Origin: Rhabditoides inermis
Taxonomy: Eukaryota > Nematoda > Chromadorea > Rhabditida > Rhabditidae
DNA: 64,000 nt
Assembly (NCBI GenBank): GCA_963966185.1
Contig: CAWZYM010000395.1
Coordinates: 496,001-560,000 of the forward strand
Direction of reading: 5' to 3'
The position numbers were made by a program, and so were the translations under genes. Under the pieces are notes generated by a model that worked only from the letters and a program-made list of their open reading frames with translations, was not told the origin of the DNA and made no database searches. Shown one piece after another: positions 24,864 through 35,577 of the stretch (position 1 is its first letter; each line of letters opens with the position of its first letter).

Positions 24864-25443
24864 CGCTCCTGATGATCGAAGGTAAACAAACAGATAGATT
24901 TAAAAACAACACACTGGTGAGCTTCTGCCGTGCAGACAAACTATATTGATTGATACCGGTAGTCGGCTGGAACTGATAGAGATAACAGCTGAATCATCAC
25001 ACAGCCATTCATAAATGATGGACTAGCCACTAGCTAGCACCTACGATCCGAGAAACTGATATGATACAAACCACATAAGCGCGAGGTGAGGTGAAAGCGT
25101 TGTTACAACACAAAACAAACAAAATCAGCTGTTTCAAAACAAACAATTTTCGGGGGGCGCCATCATTTCAAATATTCACAATGTGTCGACAACATTTGCA
25201 AATCCTTTTCTTCACAACAATAATTGCAAAATATAAACTAGTTTATTTCACAATCAATCCTACAAGATTCATAATAGAACATATGTAACAATTGTAACCC
25301 GGATGCATTTCATGTCACGATATTGAATTGAGTCTTTTTTTTCTGATATGGTACATGCAATACGATGAGCGGGGGAGAAGATGACACAATACAACAGAAA
25401 CAATAAATTAATAGAATCTAACAAAACAGACGGTAAAACCACC
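24864..25443. other. Spacer between ABCC start and riboflavin-transporter stop
   Basis: The 580-bp same-strand spacer contains minus-strand AATAAA (TTTATT at 25248), about 195 bp past the riboflavin-transporter stop. The rest is A/T-rich with no gene. Confidence 0.5.
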
Positions 25444-27282
25444 CTAACAAGGAGGAGCAGACTGGAAAATGGAGGTGAAGTTGACAAGAGGGAACATGAT
25501 TGCAGAACCAACAAACGAACCGATCTGAAAGTAGGAAATCAACACAATTTACAATGTAACAAACGCACCTGAATGAATACACCGCACCAGAAGAGGCGCC
25601 GCTCACTGCCCGCTCCCTCTCTCATGAGACCGGCAAAGACTGCGCGCAGATACGAGTGCACTCCAGCCGCCAACATTGACGCACTCACCTACAACAACAC
25701 AGTCAACACAGAGACATTTCAACACTTGAAAAGGACACACCGAGAATATGCCTCCGCCTAGCCAGCTGTGGAATGCGAGATTAGGAGAGAGAAGGGCGAG
25801 CCACAACAGACAGCCAGTCGCCATGGAAGACACTGCAGTGAGCACTGCCAACACGGGCAAGCTCCTGCAACATGTATACGTAACATGTACACAAGACAAT
25901 ATACATGATATAGACAATACAATATACATGATATAAACAATACAACATGCCTGAAATACTACCCATGCACTCACTCACCTCAGTTGTACAAAGAACGGGA
26001 GGAAGGAGGCGACGGGAGACACGAGGTTGGAGAGTGTGAGACCGAGGTGGTAGACCGTCTGAACCGACCCGTTGCTTCACCTCACCGCCGCTCGTCTCAC
26101 CTGTGAGTATGGGAGTGCGGCGTAGCTGTGGATAGACGGGATCACTCCGTTCATCTGCGCATTCACCAACGCAGTCGCCAGCAGAACAAAGATGGACGCG
26201 CCACGCGACAGAGTGTGCTGCAACACAAGTGTGAAAGAAAGTTCAAAGAATCACGAACAGCTCTCACTGAGACGAAGAAAAAACTCACGACTCCCTCTCC
26301 ATGCTGATGCTCATCGTCCGCCCGCTTTCCCTCCTCGGTGCTCTTGCTTGTGAGAGGGGTGCCCTCGTGGGGATCCGTCTTCTCCTCCACCTCCTTCCCA
26401 CCCACACTGCTACTCTCGCTCTCCTCCTGCGACTTGTTCAGCAGGTAGAACGCCACCCAAGCGGCCGCCGTCCATCCAGCCACACACAGAAAGAAGACGC
26501 GCGCGCCTACAGACAAACATGAACATGGAAACATTTTAAGCGTACTCGCCGAATCTCGCGGGTCTGTAGACGGGGAAGAGGGAGGTCGAGTTGGCGTCAG
26601 GCACACAGTCATACGCGGACGAGCCTGAATAAGGAGTAACCTCTTCTCTCTCTCTCTCTCTCTCTCCACTCTCACCGACCCTGTGCTAGGGCGAGCATGC
26701 TGGGCACGAGCGAGCTGAGTCCCATGCCGACAAAGTAGGCGGTGAGGAGGTGCGGGGCGAACTGCGCCATGTATGGCAGAAACAGCACGTTCGACGTGGC
26801 GTTCACCAGCGCCAGCCCGAACAGCAACACGTACAGAGAGACGGAGCGGGACGCTCTGCACACGTACAATATTGGCAAAACATATGAATAAAGACTCACC
26901 CAAAGATGTTGGCGGTGGTGTCCCACGTGAATGCGAGAGCAGTCTGACAGACGACGGCTGCGGCAAGAGCGAGAAGGATGAGACTGCAATGGGAGAGGGT
27001 CGAGAGGGAGAGGGAGGGAAGGACTCACCGCGCGGCCCGACCCCGCACCCACTTGTGCGCCACACCAAACACCAGCGGTCCGATGCACGCCATCTGAACG
27101 ATGCAATAAAACAACAACAATGTGAGATCGCATACCTGTACGACGGCGGCGAGTGCGGAGGGGAGGCTCCAGTGTTCGGGGAGACGGGCGGTGAGGAGTG
27201 GCAGCTGCATCCACACACTGTTCGTGCCCATCCACGACGACGAACCGAACAGCGCCACCAACAGCCACAACGGAACCCGCAT
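25444..27282 (-). CDS. SLC52A: Riboflavin transporter, SLC52/RFVT family
   Basis: Multi-pass plasma-membrane protein that takes up vitamin B2 (family role). Eleven exons: 27136-27282, 27029-27093, 26900-26983, 26680-26855, 26550-26624, 26289-26506, 26101-26217, 25979-26058, 25741-25864, 25569-25688 and 25444-25524; 428 aa in frame. Family matches: LLVALFGSSSWMGTNSVWMQ followed by LPEHWSLPSALAAVVQ, NATSNVLFLPYMAQF, YFVGMGLSSLVPSMLALAQG and, late in the protein, ASMLAAGVHSYLRA, as in RFVT1-3. A charged cytosolic loop of about 50 residues (about 205-255) separates the two helix bundles. The intron 26507-26549 needs a GC donor (G|GCGAGT): the nearby GT breaks frame, while the GC choice restores the conserved spacing between ARFG and RVFFLC. 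Minus-strand AATAAA lies at 25248. Confidence 0.9.
25889..25950. repeat. Imperfect tandem repeat, about 28-bp unit, in riboflavin-transporter intron
   Basis: Two units of the type ACAATATACATGATATARAC-, followed by a partial third. Confined to the intron between 25741-25864 and 25979-26058. Confidence 0.6.
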
Positions 27283-27857
27283 ACCTCAACATCACGTCAA
27301 CACAACACAGACAAATCCAAGGCATAAACTAGTGATGCAAACTGTGAGTCGCTTGGCGAAGCGAGACTAAAAATGCAGTATGGGTGCGACTGAACTAGAA
27401 ATGAACATTATAGACAGGTAAATTGAGAACGTCAAACACGCGTCGAACAAACAATGACTAGTGCGACGTGTTCTTCAGAAGTACACATCACACAAGCCAG
27501 AGCAAGCGCCGAAGATGGAACATTTCGGCTGGTGAAGTCGACAGATTACCAGCAAGCAAAACCAACTAATCTGATAAGATAATCACGAACGCATATCATC
27601 GTGACCGGAGAGCAATCTACCGAGTTCAATTCAAGACAATGAGGCGAACGACGTCACATAAGGTATTTATTAAACATGTTATTACAACAGGCAAGGAATG
27701 ACACAAAAGCTAGTCATATGCAATCGACTCGTACTTATTTACACATATATGGGGAAAGCTATATAGGCCGAGGTAGCTGAGAGCAACGAACACAATACAC
27801 AACAGAAAAAAACGCGCAAAGATAACACCTAGATAACAAATAAAATAGTCAATGTAC
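27283..27857. other. Spacer between riboflavin transporter and DSFDD-motif gene
   Basis: The 575-bp same-strand spacer carries a minus-strand AATAAA (TTTATT at 27665) for the upstream gene. No open frame with splice signals was seen. Confidence 0.5.
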
Positions 27858-29434
27858 CTACATACGAGCTTGTTTGGATTGAATAAACTGTGAGGGTCCG
27901 TGGTTGATGACGAGGGAATCGTCGAAAGAGTCATCCAACTCCCTTCCCTTCTCCTCCTCCTTGCCAGCCTTCTCTTCCTCGTTCTCCTGCTCCGCATTCT
28001 CCTCCAACTCTTCCTTCACCACTGGCAACGTACACGTACTGCAACACATCAAACGTATCATATTAACGCCTTCAAAAAAACTAAAATAACACTCACTTCT
28101 TGGCTCCGGTGTAGTTTATGACTAACTCATCATCAAACGAATCGTTGCTTGTCGAGCCCTGGGCAGGCGGCGCCGAGTCACATCTAAAACGCACACTCCA
28201 TGTCAACTATATGGCTTATGGCTACTACTTTCATTACCTGGATATGGTGGGTTGTTGTGTTTGTGTGGCGATGGGAATCCTGAGAATCTGAGGAGGCGGT
28301 CGCGGGGCGGGAGCGAGTTCCCCGCCCGTCTTCGTTCTCCGCAGAGGGATACTCCTGCGAGTCGATGTGCGCGGAGTCTCTGATGCCTCGAAACGCGTCA
28401 TCGGTCTGTATAACAAATATATTTCACTAAACACAAATACAATGAATAAAAACATACGTAGAGGTGGCGTGGCGAATCACAGAAGGTGTGAGCACTTTTC
28501 CACGCTTGACATTTTGAGGGCTGCAATACGAGAGAGGTACAAACAACAATTGCAAAGAGAACGTTTCACCTGCCGGTCTCGAGTGCGGTCCACTTCCTCT
28601 TCCTCGTGCCTCCCACGGGGAGAATGGGAGAGATTCCCAGCAGCTGGTCCTCTGCCACTATAGGTTGTTGCTGCAGCTGCATAGTGTGAAATTTACATAT
28701 TTGAAGAGAAAACCCCCTAAAAGATTGACTAACCGGTACGATCTCTTGACTCTGCGGCTGGACGAGGGCATCGAAATCGATGGTGGATGGTGCACTGTTC
28801 GATATTTGTGATGCCCGCGGAGTCTCAAACAACAGGTATTAGAACTATACATGAATGGCAAACGTGCAAAAATATACTCTATCGGATGTTGCAGACTGGG
28901 AGAACCGGCGACGGCGCGGGGCACGGTGTATCTTCGGGGTGAACTACAAGCATTCGTATATGGTAGGAATTGCAGAAAAAATATAAAAATTAGTGATAGA
29001 GAATTATATTGGAAAGAAATAATGTGATAATAAACAATGGAAACGGAACATACCAAATGTTCCGCATTCACACTTTCCTCGAAGACGTCGCTCGGCTCGT
29101 CATCACTACTTTCATACAGATCCTCGAATTCCTTTCTCACTCGTTGCCCTACAAAAATGTATCTCATAGCTGAAAGTTTTGGTTCAACATACTTCGTATA
29201 GTGGTATCCACTTCGGATGACCGCGTCCGCGAAGAGAGAAGGAGTTGTGATTGCTGAGTACTGGAGAAAGTTGAACGCGTGGTAGATGGCGTGACATCGC
29301 ACCTGAACACAGATTGATAATCTTCATAAAACAAACAATACTGAAACTAGCTCTAGTATAGACAACGAGACTTACCATACGACTCTGTTGGAAGCTGGGG
29401 TTTGCGGTGTCTTCTGTTCAGGGCTTGAGTGCAT
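27858..29434 (-). CDS. Disordered nuclear-type protein with duplicated DSFDDxLVIN motif
   Basis: Ten in-frame exons: 29376-29434, 29193-29302, 29054-29148, 28878-28943, 28734-28823, 28570-28676, 28458-28520, 28238-28405, 28097-28183 and 27858-28038 (341 aa). I do not recognise the family. The protein is rich in Ser/Thr-Pro sites (MHSSPEQKTPQTP at the start), has basic clusters that could serve nuclear import (KIHRAPRRRR, TRKRKW) and an acidic Glu/Lys C-terminal stretch. The short motif DSFDDELVIN (near residue 275) recurs as DSFDDSLVIN near the C-terminus, pointing to a repeated docking site. The acidic-aromatic-aliphatic pattern is reminiscent of RPA70N-binding peptides, but that is only a suggestion. 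The ATG lies one base after a TTTCAG acceptor. Spacing to the tetraspanin upstream (272 bp) fits an operon. Confidence 0.7.
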
Positions 29435-29706
29435 ACTGAAAGTGAAAAGAGTGAAAAAAACTAAAACAACAAAAATAAACAAAATAGTAAACAAAATGAG
29501 AAAAAAAACGAAATTGGCGCCAATAAGAGCGTGCCTACGACAATGTGTAAGAGACGCAGAGTATTGTCAACGGAGCACGGAGATGATATGTTTCTATTAA
29601 TGGATAATTAAAATTTACATCATCGAGTCATGGAAATAGTAATTTATTTTTGAAATTATTTACATTGAGATGAGATCGCAACAAAAACAAATCTGTTTCA
29701 AATATT
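29435..29706. other. Spacer between DSFDD-motif gene and tetraspanin
   Basis: The 272-bp spacer has a minus-strand AATAAA (TTTATT at 29643) 64 bp past the tetraspanin stop. Confidence 0.5.
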
Positions 29707-31185
29707 TCAAAATGTCCTCTTATCCCTGACTCTATCAGAATGGTAGTACGAGGGATCGTGGAATCTCTTGGGCTTGTGTTGAAGTGCATAGGGCAGATCG
29801 TGTTGAGCAACAGCCTAAAACATTATTAGTACAACTTCAAAAAGGTAATATCGGACCTGTCGTGTGAGTGGAGTAGGCTGGGGAAAGGGCGGCTGGGTGG
29901 GCCGGCAATACACCACTCGCACCTTCTCCTCTGTCGAAAACACCAGATAGAGAGACAGAGCAATTGCCAAAACCTAAAAAAACCACTATAAGAATTATAC
30001 TGAAACTATTTCCTACCTGGAATAGTAGTACGAAGAAGAATACGACGAGTGTGACAGAGAATCCTATGACGAGAGCTTGCCATATTCTGAAGTGGCATCC
30101 GTCGCAGCCTCGCAGGTCGCAAGTGCGAGGGGGGTCCTGCCGGAACACGCGAAAGTCACTGCACCCCGCGTTGCCTGAACTCACACGAGTCATTATTTTG
30201 TATTAGAGAAAGGGGGACTCACCGCAACACCGGAACGTCTGCTGTAGTCGGTCGAGACTCTCCTGCACTATGCTAGGACCCTGAAAAATCGTGAATAACG
30301 GTTGGAAGCGGAAAAATGCGAACCTGATAGTAGTGTTGAACCATGTAGTTGAGGGCATCCGACAACTCCACGTCTACCTGAACACACGTCTGTTGATCGC
30401 ATTTCTCTCGTCCTTGCTCACCCCGTCTTTCTTGTACAATATGTAGATGCCGGATGCGAGAGTGAAGATCATGAGAAGGAACACAGTGCAAGAGTATGTG
30501 ATGAGCACGGGTCGACCGCGAGTTGACGCGCCACAGCAGCCTGCAATCCTCTCTCTCCTCTCTCTCTCCTATCTCTCCCTCTCCCTCCCTCTCTCTCATC
30601 GCTCTCTCTCTCCCCTTCTTCCTCCTGTTTCTTCACTCACCAAACATGGCTACTACGATCATACACGCTCCGAGTACGATCATAATGTATGAGAATGCAT
30701 ATAGAGTGGGCGCCTGCCAGAACGCATCATGCACTGCCAGACGATACCTGCAGCATTTGTTTACATTTTATCATAATTTCACTTACAAACCTTTCACTGA
30801 GAAAATCTCTGAATCGGCTGTCCGTGCGCAGCCACACCCCCATGATCAACACAATCAAGCCAACCACCTGAAATATGGTATGATATTTTGACAATCACAT
30901 GTCTCAATCACCACAAAGACGACATTGGCCGCGAATATGCCATACTTGGCCCACGGAAGGCAGCCGCCTGTCGTCGACTCACTCTCACTGTCTTCCGACG
31001 ATCTGAAATAAGTTCATGAACAAAAAAATGTGTGCACTATGCCACCTGTATGTGTACTGTTGTGTATAGCTGGACGCGGTATCACAGTACGCGTCATTGT
31101 ACTGTTTCTGTCGTCTCCCCTCGACTGCTGTGTAGACCCGCGGTTCTCGGGAAGAGTGTTGGCCTTCGTGCAAGTATAACGCCAT
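29707..31185 (-). CDS. Tetraspanin
   Basis: Four-pass membrane organiser of the tetraspanin family. Ten in-frame exons: 31046-31185, 30912-31002, 30791-30867, 30641-30747, 30422-30540, 30324-30377, 30223-30280, 30017-30174, 29857-29973 and 29707-29814 (342 aa). Predicted order: a 60-residue cytosolic N-terminus that is long for the family; TM1 about 67-90 (FAANVVFVVVGLIVLIMGVW); TM2 about 117-138; TM3 about 150-172; large extracellular loop about 179-238 containing the diagnostic CCG motif (RCCGNAGCSDF) and further Cys pairs; TM4 about 240-275; and a Pro/His-rich cytosolic tail. The ATG lies one base after a TTTCAG acceptor, suggesting trans-splicing. It heads the four-gene same-strand block. 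Confidence 0.88.
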
Positions 31186-32216
31186 CCTGAAACCTCTGAT
31201 GTATTTCATACACAAAAATTAAAATAACGACCTAATGTTAATATCCAAGTACAACGGATTCACATCAACAACGGATAATTGACTCGACGTTTTACCTCGG
31301 CATTTTGCGAGAAGAGTGATAGTTATAGGAAGACTACTATCAGACAGTGAGTGATTGTGGGAAGAAGCCGGTGGTCGTATCACTGGCGATCAATCGATAA
31401 GGAAGGAGTGGGAGAGGCGGTGAGTCATGCGAGACCACACACACCACCCCCAATGAATAGATGAGCACTGAAGCGAGACCGAAGGAAAATCCAGAAAATT
31501 GAAATGTCCAAATCAGCACATCGTATGCTACGGTCAATACAGAAGAATGAAACGGTGACATGTTGCTCATGCAAATTTGGCGACACTACACGACCGCACG
31601 TCGATATTTCAAGCAACGCGATTCCGTATGCAAATATCGGCTGGCTGGTCCCTAGCATGAATTCCTCTCGCTGTTGTGTATCGTCTAACCCTCTCGATTT
31701 CGCGCGCTGTCTCGTCATCTCTGACCGTCTCTCACCTGTGTCCACCTGGTGATGCAATGTTTGCTCAGAGAGGACTCATGACTAGCGAAAGAAGGAAAGT
31801 GGCCAACACCCAGCATTCAATACAACTATTGGGAAAAAATGTGTTCACACTAAGCACAGATACATAACAACATAACAACAACTATAAAAACATTTCGTAT
31901 AGATTCATTACTCTTTTCTCAAAAAGTTTTCCGTTTTTTTGTCTCCTTTTTCCAAAATCACATGGATATGTCGGATGCTTACTGTCTGGGTCGAAATTGC
32001 ACAATTATATTTTCAAACCACATAATTAGTTATCAACAATGCTCTAGTCACATCCCCTCTATCATCACGTCATTCCCTGATCCGTGCGATATGAATAGAC
32101 AAACTCTAAACGGTGTCAAGTGAAAGGCGTGTGATTGAGAGGAGTGGATGGGGGAGACTCGCTTTCCCCCTTCTATTCTCCCCCTTCCTCGCTTCCTTTC
32201 AGTCGCAGACGATCGC
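31186..32216. other. Divergent promoter region between tetraspanin and collagen
   Basis: About 1.0 kb without recognisable coding sequence. A C/T-rich tract (32160-32202) ends in TTTCAG just before the collagen start. Confidence 0.5.
32193..32202 (+). promoter_or_regulatory. Candidate trans-splice acceptor of the collagen gene
   Basis: Pyrimidine tract CTTCCTTTCAG ends at 32202, 14 bases before the ATG at 32217. No upstream coding exon is needed. Confidence 0.45.
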
Positions 32217-34009
32217 ATGTTGTTCCGACGACCGCGTCTCCTCGAATATGAGCCCAGCAACACACATCTAGTAAGCCTTCACCTTGTTTCCACTTTCTGA
32301 TTGTGAAGATGCACCTAGGCATACCGCGTGGTGACTGTCTGCTCACTGATGGTCGCGCTGACGTCGTGTGGTGTGTCTGTGACGGCGGCGTGCCATTTAT
32401 GGCACATGCACGACATCAGCCAGCACGATAGTATAGAAGAGTGCGAGGTGGGAGCAGTCAGCACTACATCACTGCACACTCTCTATTCACTATTCAGAAG
32501 ACTCTTCGGCAGACGGTTCTACGAGAAGACGACACTCCTATGAATCGATCTGTCCGATACGCTGGCAACTATTATAACCTCAACTATCACGTTCCCAATT
32601 CATACGCGAGTCCACCTGGAGCATTACAGGTTGCTTATACGTTTGAATACTTGACATGCATGTTTAGCCCTCGTATCGCAACTATCGTCCTCCACAGCAG
32701 AACTTCCGCCCCTTCGACCCAGTACCGGCCGTGCAGATGGTGCAGCCAAACAACTTCCACGGAAATGCCTACCAGCAACCCGTATGTAAAGTAGCGGTGT
32801 TCAGAATATTTCTATTCAGTTTCAACTGCCGACGCAAGAGAACCTAGACGATCAGGAGCCGGAGTTGAATCCACAAGGGTGAGTGGTTGAGGTAGAAATT
32901 GACACTCTTTTTCAGGCAACAGGGCCAGTCGAATGGCAACTTTCGAGTGCAGCTCACTCGTACCGGGGACTATGTCACCGCCCCGCCACAATACGTTGCG
33001 GTGAGTATGCAGCATAATATGGTAGTGATTATGAATTGTGAATGTGTGTGTGTGTGTGCAGCCTCCGCAAGAGCCGCCGCAGTCCGCCCCTCCACCCCCA
33101 CAGACTCCTCGACAACCAGAGATGTGCGATTGCTGCGTGGCGGGACCGCCTGGCAAGCCCGGACCGAACGGCAAGAACGGACACCCTGGATCACATGGAA
33201 TGGCCGGATCCCCCGGACGGCCCGGACGCTTCCCACCCGGACCCTGCGAGTGTATGTGATTGAGAATGAAATGATGTATTCGAATGATGTCGATGCTCAG
33301 TCCCCACTCCTCCCCCATGCTCCCCGTGTCCCCAGGGTGAGCCTGGCCCTGCCGGAGCCACTGGCCCGCCGGGCGATCCGGGCGCTCCCGGAGATGCCGG
33401 AACACCCGGCACCGACGGACTGCCCGGTATTCCTGGACCAAAAGGTATTCATTTGAGTCTCTTGTCTCACATGCCGTGTCAGGTGCTCGCGGTCCGCCGG
33501 GTCTGCCGGGAGATGACGGCGAGAGAGGACAGCCGGGATCCACCCCTCTCGTAGACCCACCCATCGTCGGAGATCCAGGACTGCCAGGGGTGCGCACACA
33601 ATCCACTTCAATCACGCCTAATGTTTCAGCCTCGCGGTCACCCTGGCCCAGTGGGCGGTCCGGGCGCGCCGGCCGACGAGACACCGTTCATGTACGGTCG
33701 CAAGGGACCACCGGGCGAGCGGGGTCGGCCGGGGAGGACGGGGAGTGCGGGTGCGCCGGGTGCGAGGGGCGGGCGGGGACAGGACGGGGGACAGGGGCTG
33801 TGTCCCACGTACTGCGCGGTCGACGGAGGCGTGTTCCATCCGAGTGCGGGGGAGGAGAGCGTCGATGGGAGACTCATCTCCGGCGGAACGCCGCCCCTAG
33901 AGGTAGGCGCACATACACATCAACGACATGTCTGTTTCAGTCGGAGCCGGAATCGGCAGCTCTCGTTGCCCCATACAACACCGTTTCCAATGGAAACTAT
34001 AGAAAGTGA
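32217..34009 (+). CDS. Nematode cuticle collagen
   Basis: Secreted structural protein of the exoskeleton. Eleven in-frame exons: 32217-32270, 32319-32447, 32498-32629, 32668-32781, 32820-32878, 32916-33000, 33062-33251, 33301-33444, 33483-33589, 33630-33902 and 33941-34009 (451 aa). Order: short cytosolic start (MLFRRPRLLEYEPSNTHL); hydrophobic cuticle-collagen N domain about 19-60 (AYRVVTVCSLMVAL); a long Pro/Gln/Asn/Tyr-rich spacer about 85-212; MCDCC; Gly-X-Y blocks from residue 219, interrupted by PCEFPTPPPCSPCPQG and by short non-triplet gaps; closing Cys cluster LCPTYCAVDGGVF, a hallmark of nematode cuticle collagens; and a 50-residue tail. Eleven exons and the long N-terminal spacer are unusual, since C. 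elegans cuticle collagens typically have one to four exons. AATAAA follows at 34039. Confidence 0.92.
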
Positions 34010-34176
34010 ATATCTCCAGACACGTGTGTCACAGCAGAATAAACCAGTTTATACACCTTTTATGAACTGATGGCGAAGAGATCAAACATCAGAGTACTTG
34101 AGCGGATTTGCATGCATTTGTTTCACGAAGTCGTTTGTTTCTCAATTCCGAATAGACGGTTGGTGGGTGTGGGGCG

Positions 34177-34185
34177 AATAAAAGG
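34177..34185 (+). promoter_or_regulatory. TATA-like element of the small gene
   Basis: GAATAAAAGGGG lies about 70 bases before the ATG at 34248. It could be a core promoter, but chance A-rich sequence is possible. Confidence 0.35.
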
Positions 34186-34247
34186 GGTGCTCGGAACCCC
34201 CTGCCACACACTCGCCTCCCACCCACACTCACCCTCCTTCCCAAAAA

Positions 34248-34575
34248 ATGCGCACCGCCCACACTCCCGCCATCTCATCCCACACCCCCCGTGTGATCAA
34301 GGGCGGAGTGCAAAAAACCAAGAGAAGCAATGAGAACAAAAAGAGGACGACCGCGCAGCAGCAGGTAAATACCGTAGAACTATCGGTTTACGGTATCTTA
34401 CCGTATTCGATTTCAGACGAGCGTCGGCGTCAACTCGCCTCCCAGTCGAGTCAAGGACCGTTGTGCGTTCTGGGAGGAGCGGTCGGTGGGGAGGGGCGGC
34501 TGCGAGCTGCCTCCCCCACCGATGCGCGCTCGGCGAGTGCCCGACTGCACCCCTCCCCGCTTCTGCTCACTGTAG
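34248..34575 (+). CDS. Small basic two-exon hypothetical protein (91 aa)
   Basis: Exons 34248-34364 and 34417-34575 are joined in frame by a 52-bp GT-AG intron, itself partly palindromic (TACCGTA repeats). The first half is Lys/Arg/Thr-rich (RVIKGGVQKTKRSNENKKR); the second half has a CAFWEE motif and several Cys and Pro residues, ending in CTPPRFCSL. I recognise no family. A TATA-like sequence upstream and AATAAA at 34617, 42 bases past the stop, frame a compact transcription unit. There is no signal peptide. A non-coding or chance model cannot be excluded. Confidence 0.4.
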
Positions 34576-34616
34576 GCCCCCTCATTCACCCCCTCACTCA
34601 CTCAGTATACTAATTA

Positions 34617-34622
34617 AATAAA
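34617..34622 (+). terminator. Poly(A) signal AATAAA
   Basis: Canonical hexamer just downstream of the small two-exon gene. Confidence 0.5.
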
Positions 34623-34712
34623 TACTGCTCAACAACAATGAATTTTTGAAAAAATTGATGGTTTATTATCTGGTGAAAAATGTTTTGGGTTGTTTGACGA
34701 ATCATATCACAA

Positions 34713-35204
34713 TTATTGGTGGACGATATCGTCACCTATACACAGCTCTCTCCTTTTGAAATCCGGACAGTGAAGGTCGAAATCGAAGAGCCTGGAGAGA
34801 ATGAAAAAAAAGAAATCAACAGAAATATCAACAAAAAATACCAGAAGAAAATGAGCGAACCATACCTTCCACCGGATTGAAAAGCGAGACAGCGAGGGAA
34901 GCACGTCGACGCGGCACGCTGAAAGGGAAATGAGAGGGAGAGAGAGGGAGAGAGAGGGAGAGAGAGGGAGAGAGAGCCTCACCTCATTTTTCTGGTGTGT
35001 GTCTTCGCACGACTCGTCCTCTCTCCTCGTCCTCGTTCTGTTGTCGACTGCACATCCCCATCTCTTCTCAATGTCTGTCTTCCTATGAGCATAGACAGGA
35101 AGTGGATTGGAGAGGGACAGTCGACAGATCGAACGGCAGGCCGAAGGGAACAGAAGGACACAGCAACGACCAACTGAACAACAACTCATCCTCTTCTCTC
35201 TCTC

Positions 35205-35246
<42 letters not shown>

Positions 35247-35577
35247 CTCTCCTCCTACCGTCCCTCTCTCCAGAGTAGTCCACTTCATGCATTGCCTTCT
35301 CCACACACGGAGCTTCCTCTGGTGCTTTCGTATTCTCATATTCACTCCTATATTCATATGACCCATTCCTATATTCTGTGTGTATCCTTTCAATTTGCGC
35401 AGTCAAGTTCCGATCATAGTCGATCATAGAGGCAACACAAGTGTCAACATGGGATGCACAGTGGGTACAGGCTGAAAGCATGCGTATGCCATATATGGAC
35501 AAGTGTATACCTTGTTGGAGGGACAGGGTTGCGACTGAAGATACGAAAAAGGAAACTACAATACACACGGGTTGCAT
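34713..35577 (-). CDS. Secreted Cys-containing protein, middle splicing unresolved
   Basis: Exon 1 (35511-35577) encodes a signal peptide (MQPVCIVVSFFVSSVATLSL). A 39-bp intron joins it in frame to an exon from 35471, which reads ACTHCASHVDTCVASM through a Glu/Tyr-rich stretch to APCVEKAMHEVDYSG. Downstream coding exons near 34982-35087 (DIEKRWGCAVDN..ESCEDTH), 34866-34918 (TCFPRCLAF) and 34713-34792 (LFDFDLHCPDF, stop) are in frame with each other. I could not join the second and third exons in frame with certainty; the gap contains (CT)n repeats. The Cys spacing suggests a small disulphide-bonded extracellular domain, possibly like the nematode ET-module proteins. The family is not established. 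Confidence 0.5.
35191..35251 (+). repeat. (CT)n microsatellite
   Basis: Long near-perfect CT run within an intron of the secreted-protein gene. Confidence 0.9.

Noticed and set aside
25860..25950. CRISPR-like or functional array from regular ATGATATA repeats
   Set aside because: Too few, imperfect and directly tandem units in a eukaryotic intron; a simple tandem repeat.
26544..26549. GT donor GA|GTACGC in the riboflavin transporter
   Set aside because: It shifts the frame out of the transmembrane segment; the GC donor six bases away fits phase and spacing.
31425..31757. 110-aa minus-strand frame in the tetraspanin-collagen promoter region
   Set aside because: No splice support and no family features; overlapping frames on the other strand are equally long.
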